Assembly (NCBI RefSeq): GCF_023701745.1
Contig: NZ_JAJOZB010000001.1
Span: 6,867,001-6,931,000, forward strand
Length of the DNA stretch: 64,000 nt
DNA from: Streptomyces sp. RKAG293
GTDB lineage: Bacteria; Actinomycetota; Actinomycetes; Streptomycetales; Streptomycetaceae
Reading direction: 5' to 3'
The translations under genes were made by a program, and so were the position numbers. Under the pieces are notes generated by a model. The model did not search any database. It worked only from the letters and a program-made list of their open reading frames with translations, and was not told the origin of the DNA. Of the stretch, positions 59,068 to 64,000 are shown piece after piece (the stretch's first letter is position 1; each line of letters begins with the position of its first letter).

Positions 59068-59142
59068 TTCCGCTTTGTGGAATCTTACATGCCCTTGACG
59101 GTTCACCGCCCTGTCCTGCACATTCGTTCAACAGAACGTTGA
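59068..59142. promoter_or_regulatory. allR-allB control region with one AllR-type site and one TCAACA-type site
   Basis: TTCCGCTTTGTGGAA (59068-59082) is an AllR-type palindrome; a 21-bp partner is weak (8 of 15 positions at 59089). TTGACG (59096-59101), 18 bases and CACATT form a modest allB promoter. TCAACAGAACGTTGA (59128-59142) lies over the predicted start and extends to a 17-bp TTCAAC-N5-GTTGAA palindrome. GGAGG at 59148-59152 is the allB ribosome-binding site. Both putative networks meet here. Confidence 0.65.
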
Positions 59143-59158
59143 AATTTGGAGGCCGCAC

Positions 59159-60502
59159 GTGGTGGAAATGGTCCTGCGCTCGACCCGGGTCGTCACACCC
59201 GAAGGGGAGCGCCCGGCCGCGGTCGCGGTCAGCGGCGGCACGATCGCCGCCGTGTGGGCGTACGACGCCGACGTCCCGGAAGGGGCCCGGCTCGTCGACC
59301 TCGGTGACGACGCGCTGCTCCCTGGCCTGGTCGACACCCATGTGCACATCAACGACCCCGGACGCACCGAGTGGGAGGGCTTCGCCTCCGCCACCCGCGC
59401 CGCCGCGGCCGGCGGCATCACGACGCTCGTCGACATGCCGCTCAACAGCATCCCGCCGACCACGACCGTCGAGAACCTCGCCGTCAAGCAGGACACCGCG
59501 CGCGGCAAGGTGCACACCGACGTCGGTTTTTGGGGCGGCGCCGTCCCCGGCAACATCAAGGACCTCCAGCCGCTGCACGACGCCGGCGTCTTCGGCTTCA
59601 AGTGCTTCCTGCTGCACTCCGGCGTCGACGAGTTCCCGCAGCTCTCCCCTGAGGAACTGGCGGACGCGCTGACGGAGCTCTCCCGCTTCGACGGGCTGCT
59701 GATCGTCCACGCCGAGGACCCCCAGCTCATCGACGGCGCCCCGCAGCGCGGCGGCCCGCACTACGCGGACTTCCTCGCCTCCCGGCCGCGCGCCGCCGAG
59801 AACGCCGCCATCGAGGGGCTCATCGCCCTCGCCAAACGGCTGAACGCGCGGGTGCACGTCCTGCACCTGTCGTCCAGCGACGCGCTGCCGCTCATCGCCG
59901 CGGCGAAGCGGGAGGGCGTCAAGCTCACCGTCGAGACCTGCCCGCACTTCCTCACCCTCACGGCCGAGGAAGTCCCGGACGGCGCCACCGAGTTCAAGTG
60001 CTGCCCGCCGATCCGTGAGGCCGCCAACCAGGACGCCCTCTGGGAGGGCCTGGCCGACGGCACGATCGACTGCATCGTCTCCGACCACTCGCCGTCCACG
60101 ATCGAGCTCAAGGTCAAGGAGACCGGCGACTTCGCCGCCGCCTGGGGCGGCATCTCCTCCCTCCAGCTCGGCCTGCCCGCCATTTGGACCGAGGCCCGCC
60201 GCCGCGGCCACAGCGTCGCCGACGTCGCCCGCTGGATGTCCCAGGCGCCCGCCGCCCTCGTCGGACTCTCCACCAAGGGCGCCATCGCCGCCGGCTACGA
60301 CGCCGACTTCGCGGTCCTCGCCCCGGACGAGACCTTCACGGTCGACCCCGCCGAGCTCTACCACCGCAACCGCATCACCGCCTACGCCGGCAAAACCCTG
60401 CACGGCGTCGTCCGCAGCACCTGGCTGCGCGGCGAACTGATCGCCGAGAACGGCGTCACGAACGAGCCCACCGGCCGTCTGATCACCCGGGAGAACGCAT
60501 GA
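59159..60502 (+). CDS. allB: Allantoinase
   Basis: A 447-residue dinuclear-metal cyclic amidohydrolase that opens allantoin to allantoate. Metal ligands are H61 and H63 in DTHVHINDPG, the carboxylated lysine K148 in FGFKCFLLHSG, histidines in LIVHAEDP and HVLHLSSSDALP, and D309 in IVSDHSPS. PLNSIPPTTTVENL near residue 99 is typical of AllB. GTG 59159 has GGAGG six bases upstream; GTG 59162 follows it directly. It overlaps the allantoicase start (ATGA). Confidence 0.95.
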   Translation: MVEMVLRSTRVVTPEGERPAAVAVSGGTIAAVWAYDADVPEGARLVDLGDDALLPGLVDTHVHINDPGRTEWEGFASATRAAAAGGITTLVDMPLNSIPPTTTVENLAVKQDTARGKVHTDVGFWGGAVPGNIKDLQPLHDAGVFGFKCFLLHSGVDEFPQLSPEELADALTELSRFDGLLIVHAEDPQLIDGAPQRGGPHYADFLASRPRAAENAAIEGLIALAKRLNARVHVLHLSSSDALPLIAAAKREGVKLTVETCPHFLTLTAEEVPDGATEFKCCPPIREAANQDALWEGLADGTIDCIVSDHSPSTIELKVKETGDFAAAWGGISSLQLGLPAIWTEARRRGHSVADVARWMSQAPAALVGLSTKGAIAAGYDADFAVLAPDETFTVDPAELYHRNRITAYAGKTLHGVVRSTWLRGELIAENGVTNEPTGRLITRENA

Positions 60503-61605
60503 CCTCGACTTCTTTCACCGGTGATGCGCGGCCGTTCGGTGGGGGTGATCCGTATGGGGATTACCGTCGTGCGGAGTTGCCGTTCACGGATCTGGTGGAT
60601 TTGGCGGACCGGCGGTTGGGTGCGGGGGTGATCGCGGCGAATGATGAGTTCTTCGCGGAGCGGGAGAATCTGCTGATCCCGGAGCCGGCGCATTTCGATC
60701 CGGAGCACTTCGGGCACAAGGGCAAGATCATGGACGGTTGGGAGACCCGCCGCCGCCGGGGCACCGGCACGGATGCCCCGCATCCGGTGGATGCGGATCA
60801 TGACTGGGCGCTGATCCGGTTGGGTGCGCCGGGTGTGATCCGGGGGATCGTGGTGGACACCGCGCATTTCCGGGGCAACTACCCGCAGTCCGTGTCGATC
60901 GAGGCGACGGCGCACTCGTTGTCGGCGTCGCCGGAGGATCTGCTGGCCGAGGGTGTGGAGTGGACGACGATCGTGCCGCGTACTGCGGTGGGTGGTCATG
61001 CGGCGAACGGCTTCGTGGTGGAGGTGGATCGTCGGTTCACGCATCTGCGGTTGAACCAGCACCCGGATGGTGGTGTGGCCCGGTTGCGGGTGTATGGGGA
61101 GGTGGCGCCGGATCCGGGGTGGCTGGCGGAGCTGGGCACGTTCGACCTGGTGGCGTTGGAGAACGGTGGGACGGTGGAGGACGCGTCGGATCGCTTCTAC
61201 TCCTCGCCGGTCAACACGATCCTTCCGGGGCGGTCGCGGAAGATGGATGACGGGTGGGAGACGCGTCGTCGCCGGGACAAGGGCAATGACTGGGTGCAGT
61301 ACCGCCTGGTGGCGCAGGGTGTGGTGCGGGCGGTGGAGATCGATACCGCGTATCTGAAGGGGAACTCGGCGGGCTGGGCGGCGTTGTTCGTGCAGGACGA
61401 CGGGTCGGACGAGTGGACGCAGCTGCTGCCGCGGACCAAGCTCCAGCCCGACACGGTGCACCGTTTCCTGGTCAACCCGGTCCCGGCCACGAGGGTGCGG
61501 ATCGACATCTTCCCCGACGGTGGCATCTCCCGCCTGCGCCTGCACGGCTCCCTCACCGCGCGGGGCGCCGAACAACTCACCACCCGCACCGAAGAAATCA
61601 GCTGA
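60499..61605 (+). CDS. alc: Allantoicase
   Basis: A 368-residue enzyme that splits allantoate into ureidoglycolate and urea. It has two tandem jelly-roll halves, each marked by a similar signature: HKGKIMDGWETRRRR near residue 74 and GRSRKMDDGWETRRRRDKG near 244. ATG 60499 overlaps the allB stop. Codon use is odd: for about 310 codons many positions end in T and TTG is used for Leu, whereas the last 55 codons return to the C-ending style of allB. A strong terminator follows. No ureidoglycolate lyase gene follows. Confidence 0.93.
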   Translation: MTSTSFTGDARPFGGGDPYGDYRRAELPFTDLVDLADRRLGAGVIAANDEFFAERENLLIPEPAHFDPEHFGHKGKIMDGWETRRRRGTGTDAPHPVDADHDWALIRLGAPGVIRGIVVDTAHFRGNYPQSVSIEATAHSLSASPEDLLAEGVEWTTIVPRTAVGGHAANGFVVEVDRRFTHLRLNQHPDGGVARLRVYGEVAPDPGWLAELGTFDLVALENGGTVEDASDRFYSSPVNTILPGRSRKMDDGWETRRRRDKGNDWVQYRLVAQGVVRAVEIDTAYLKGNSAGWAALFVQDDGSDEWTQLLPRTKLQPDTVHRFLVNPVPATRVRIDIFPDGGISRLRLHGSLTARGAEQLTTRTEEIS

Positions 61606-61629
61606 CGGCTGGTCGTTCGTCCGTACGTT

Positions 61630-61664
61630 GACCGCCCCCTGCCGACCATCGGCCGGGGGCGGTC
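61630..61664 (+). terminator. Hairpin after allantoicase
   Basis: The 10-bp stem GACCGCCCCC (61630-61639) pairs with 61655-61664. An inner GCCGA / TCGGC stem closes loop CCA. It ends the allB-alc operon 24 bases after the stop. Confidence 0.9.
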
Positions 61665-61769
61665 GACGGTTCCGCGTATCGGGCAATTCGGTCGGTGGCG
61701 AGCGGCGCAGGCGACTGACATACCCTGTGGCGCGTCGACGAAGTACGACCACCCGTGGGGGGACCTTTC

Positions 61770-62519
61770 GTGAGTACCGTCAAGCCTGTTCGCCTGTGCT
61801 TCGGGGTACTGCGAAGAAACCGCCGCCTGCTGATGTTTCCGCTGTTCAGCGGCGCCTCGCTGGTACTGATAGCCGGCTGTGTGGCGGTGGCGACGTCCCT
61901 TCTGGAGGGAGCCGATTCGTCGCCGTCCACCTTCGACGTCCTCTACGTGGGCGTCGGCTATCTCCTGCTGGGATTCGTGCTCACGCTGTGCAGCGCCGCG
62001 ATGATCTGCGCGGTCGATGACGTGCTGCGCGGAGAGCCGGTCCGGATCGGCGCGAACTACCGGCGAGCCGTGCGGAACTGGCGACGACTGCTGGCGTGGA
62101 GTCTGCTCAGCGCGACGGTTCTGCTGCTCATCCGACAGCTGGAGCGGATCCCGGTCGTCGGCTTGATCCTGGGCGAACTCTTCAGTGTCGGATGGGCCGT
62201 CGCCACCTACCTGGCGCTGCCGGCCATGATGATCGACGGCCTCGGGGTCGTCGAGAGCACCCGCCGGTCAGCGCGGATGCTGCGCGAGACCTTCTCCCGG
62301 CAGGTGTTCGGCTCGCTGTGGATCGCGCTGCCCATGATCCTCTCGGTGATCATCGGATTCGCGGCCTTCATGCTCGCGGCGGAGTCCAACAGCATGGGGG
62401 CTGCCATCGCGGCCGGACTGTTCGCCACCCTGCTGCTGATCTGCACACTCCTGGTAGGCGCCACGGTCTCCGGAATCTTCCGCACGATGCTCTACCGAGA
62501 CGCGGCGGCTGCGGCGTAA
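61770..62519 (+). CDS. DUF6159-like integral membrane protein
   Basis: A 249-residue membrane protein with about five hydrophobic segments. It resembles the DUF6159-type family: VLRRNRRLLMFPLFSGASLV near the start, AAMICAVDDVLRGEPVRIG near residue 77 and LPAMMIDGLGVVESTRRSAR near 150. Function unknown. GTG 61770 has GGGGGGA seven bases upstream. It is the last gene with ordinary high-GC codon use before the lower-GC right edge. Confidence 0.65.
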   Translation: MSTVKPVRLCFGVLRRNRRLLMFPLFSGASLVLIAGCVAVATSLLEGADSSPSTFDVLYVGVGYLLLGFVLTLCSAAMICAVDDVLRGEPVRIGANYRRAVRNWRRLLAWSLLSATVLLLIRQLERIPVVGLILGELFSVGWAVATYLALPAMMIDGLGVVESTRRSARMLRETFSRQVFGSLWIALPMILSVIIGFAAFMLAAESNSMGAAIAAGLFATLLLICTLLVGATVSGIFRTMLYRDAAAAA

Positions 62520-62773
62520 TTCCTTGGCGCCGGGGTGCGGGTGGTGGGGTGGCTGAGGTTGGAGCGGTGGGGAGTGCTTTCGGCCCACTGTCCTCCGCCG
62601 GACGTGGTGCTGGTGTGACGGGGGATGTCCTGCGGGTCCCATGAGGCGCTGCTTTGGCTGCCCCGGATCACTCAGCTTGAGTTCTAACCGCGCAGTCGTT
62701 GGGTGGCGCCTTGAGTTGTGGGTCTCGCGATACGTGAGGTGATTGCCGAGATCGGAACTGGGATGATGCCCGT
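62520..62773. other. 254-base intergenic region, nothing recognised
   Basis: No gene, clear terminator or mobile-element end is visible. Base composition falls toward the right, and the strand bias (G- and T-rich on the plus strand) differs from the left side. Confidence 0.4.
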
Positions 62774-63244
62774 GTGACGGATGATGAGGTTGTCGCTGTT
62801 GTGCGTGGCTTCGCTGGTGCTCGTGGCTTGCCTTTGCCTGCTACGCCGGTGGCGGTCGAGGAGGCGGAGTCGGTCATCGGCTTTCCTCTCCCGCCGCTGC
62901 TGAGGCGCCTCTATCTGGAGGTGGCCAATGGTGGCTTCGGCCCTGGTGAGGGCATCCTGGGCGTTCGGGGCGGGGCTTCCCAGGGCGACTGGAGCGAGTT
63001 GGCGGAGATCTATCGCGATGGGCCGGACCCTTCGGGCCGGATTCCTGCAGGTGTGGTCCCGGTCTACGACTGGGGCTGCACCGTCTGGTCTCTGGCGGAC
63101 TTCCGCGATCCTGCCGGGCCGATGTGGTGCAACCACGAGGGCGAGCAATGGCGGCAAGGCATGACCTTGGCGGACTGGCTGGGCGCGACTATGTCCGGCT
63201 CGATGACAGTCGACGAGCTGCTCGGTAGCCAGCCGTCGCCCTGA
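62774..63244 (+). CDS. SUKH (SMI1/KNR4) family protein
   Basis: A 156-residue protein with SMI1/KNR4 features: VEEAESVIGFPLPPLLRRLY near residue 28, EVANGGFGPGEGILG near 49 and VPVYDWGCTVWSL near 94, followed by a C-terminal GMTLADWLGATMSG. In bacteria SUKH proteins are often immunity proteins for polymorphic toxins. No toxin gene is visible beside it. Codons are less strictly C-ending than in the purine genes (many GCT, GTT, CCT), a hint of transfer. GTG 62774 start. Confidence 0.75.
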   Translation: MTDDEVVAVVRGFAGARGLPLPATPVAVEEAESVIGFPLPPLLRRLYLEVANGGFGPGEGILGVRGGASQGDWSELAEIYRDGPDPSGRIPAGVVPVYDWGCTVWSLADFRDPAGPMWCNHEGEQWRQGMTLADWLGATMSGSMTVDELLGSQPSP

Positions 63245-63462
63245 GTGGGGTGCGATCCAGGCGACCCGCCACCCGCTGTGGTCGAGAAAATAGTTGGCGG
63301 ATCATGATTGTGGACGTTCACTGTGCGTGACTGTCTGGTGAGGCGGTCCTACGTCCTGCACAGCCTGACCGGGTGCTATCAGCACCTTGATGGAGCCGCC
63401 CGGGCCTCTCGCGCGCCATCCGCCTGCCCTGGGAATCGGCGGCTCGGGCACAATCAGGAGCC

Positions 63463-64000
63463 GTGACTACACCTCCTGATCCCTCCGTCCTGTACCCCGA
63501 CGTTGCGGCCTGCGGCAGCCTCGCCACAGCGCTCCGGGCCGAGGCGGACGGCTGCCTCGGTGCCGTCCCCGTTACGTCCCCGGACTTCGCTCTGCTGCGC
63601 CACGCGGCCGTCTCAAGTAGCCTGCAGCACCGCGAGCCGCTGGCGATCAGCGCTTGGTCGCACGAACGCCGATGGTCGATCCGCGGCGAGGAACCGTTCC
63701 AGAGCATGCCCCTCATCGACGGCAGGACGGACGACCTGGCGGAGGTCGCCAGGGCCGCCCGAGCTTGGCACGACGGGGCGACTCTGGACGACATCCGACG
63801 AGCGGCACCCTTCGTGCACCTGACCGGCCGGTTCGAGGTGCCCGACAACGATCCCGCGCGCTTGACGGAATCGGAATGGCAGGGCATGCGCCAGGAGGCG
63901 GCCGAACTGGAATACGCCTGGCAGGAGACGTACAACAACCTGATCGAGGCGGCGCACGCCGAGCCGGCGCTACGTGCCCTTTACCCATTCACGAGCCACT
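63463..64000 (+). CDS. DUF6193-like hypothetical protein (C-terminus beyond the window)
   Basis: At least 179 residues are open to the right edge. The visible part shows DPSVLYPDVAACGSLATALR, then RWSIRGEEPFQSMPLIDGRT near residue 67 and DDLAEVARAARAWHDGATLD after it. The end AHAEPALRALYPFTSH recalls DUF6193-type Streptomyces proteins, which end in a DNA-mimic-like or immunity-like domain of unknown role. GTG 63463 has AGGAG two bases upstream, which is close. Like its SUKH neighbour it may belong to a toxin-immunity-type accessory region. Confidence 0.6.
   Translation, partial: MTTPPDPSVLYPDVAACGSLATALRAEADGCLGAVPVTSPDFALLRHAAVSSSLQHREPLAISAWSHERRWSIRGEEPFQSMPLIDGRTDDLAEVARAARAWHDGATLDDIRRAAPFVHLTGRFEVPDNDPARLTESEWQGMRQEAAELEYAWQETYNNLIEAAHAEPALRALYPFTSH

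Noticed and set aside
1..64000. Insertion sequences, prophage, conjugative element or CRISPR array
   Set aside because: I saw no transposase, integrase, phage structural gene or regularly spaced repeats in either strand.

Overview
The window is high-GC actinobacterial DNA, almost certainly a Streptomyces chromosome. Codon third positions are mostly G or C, many starts are GTG, operons are tightly coupled (ATGA and GTGA overlaps), hairpin terminators mostly lack T-tracts, and several proteins belong to Streptomyces-typical families (SCO5918-like, SAV_915-like, DUF5955-like). I see no insertion sequence, prophage or CRISPR array.

The backbone is a dispersed but nearly complete purine-to-central-metabolism pathway. 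At the left are a PucR-type regulator and a divergent unit for three-subunit xanthine dehydrogenase, a purine permease and the XdhC maturation factor (381-9120). In the middle are glyoxylate carboligase, a catalase, tartronate semialdehyde reductase and a hydroxypyruvate isomerase-like protein (33141-39498). These are followed by OHCU decarboxylase, HIU hydrolase and uricase (40347-42167), an (8-oxo)guanine deaminase-like amidohydrolase and a xanthine/urate-type permease (42337-45379). At the right are malate synthase, a MobA/MocA-like nucleotidyltransferase, an AllR-like IclR regulator, allantoinase and allantoicase (53187-61605). Together they can take guanine and xanthine through urate, allantoin and allantoate to ureidoglycolate, then glyoxylate to malate or glycerate. 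Ureidoglycolate lyase is the one step I cannot find.

Reading the promoters suggests two DNA-motif networks. 15-bp TTCCG-N5-CGGAA palindromes, in pairs exactly 21 bp centre to centre, lie on the core promoters of gcl, hyi and aceB, and a single copy lies between allR and allB. A different 15-bp palindrome, TCAACA-N3-YGTTGA, lies on the promoters of the catalase gene, the uraD-uraH-uricase operon and allB.

Other modules lie between these. There is a das-like amino-sugar unit (GntR regulator, binding protein, two permeases, GH20 hexosaminidase; 11896-17759) followed by a CBM3-GH16 secreted hydrolase. A GH27 alpha-galactosidase (20734-22335) sits beside a compact pqqABCDE operon (22535-25790). 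Next come a LysE exporter with a GAF-LuxR regulator, two acyl-CoA ligases with a TetR regulator, and an FAD monooxygenase (25771-33076). After the purine permease lie a TMEM175-like channel, a POT transporter, two acetyltransferases, a Tat-exported phospholipase C coupled to a degenerate EEP-fold protein, and a Ser/Thr kinase.

The stretch 18313-18660 holds an inverted repeat, a possible 28-residue ORF, a T-tailed terminator and, five bases later, an atypical tRNA-Tyr-like gene. The right edge holds a DUF6159-like membrane protein, a SUKH (SMI1/KNR4) protein and the start of a DUF6193-like gene. All calls are from reading the sequence; no database search was run.
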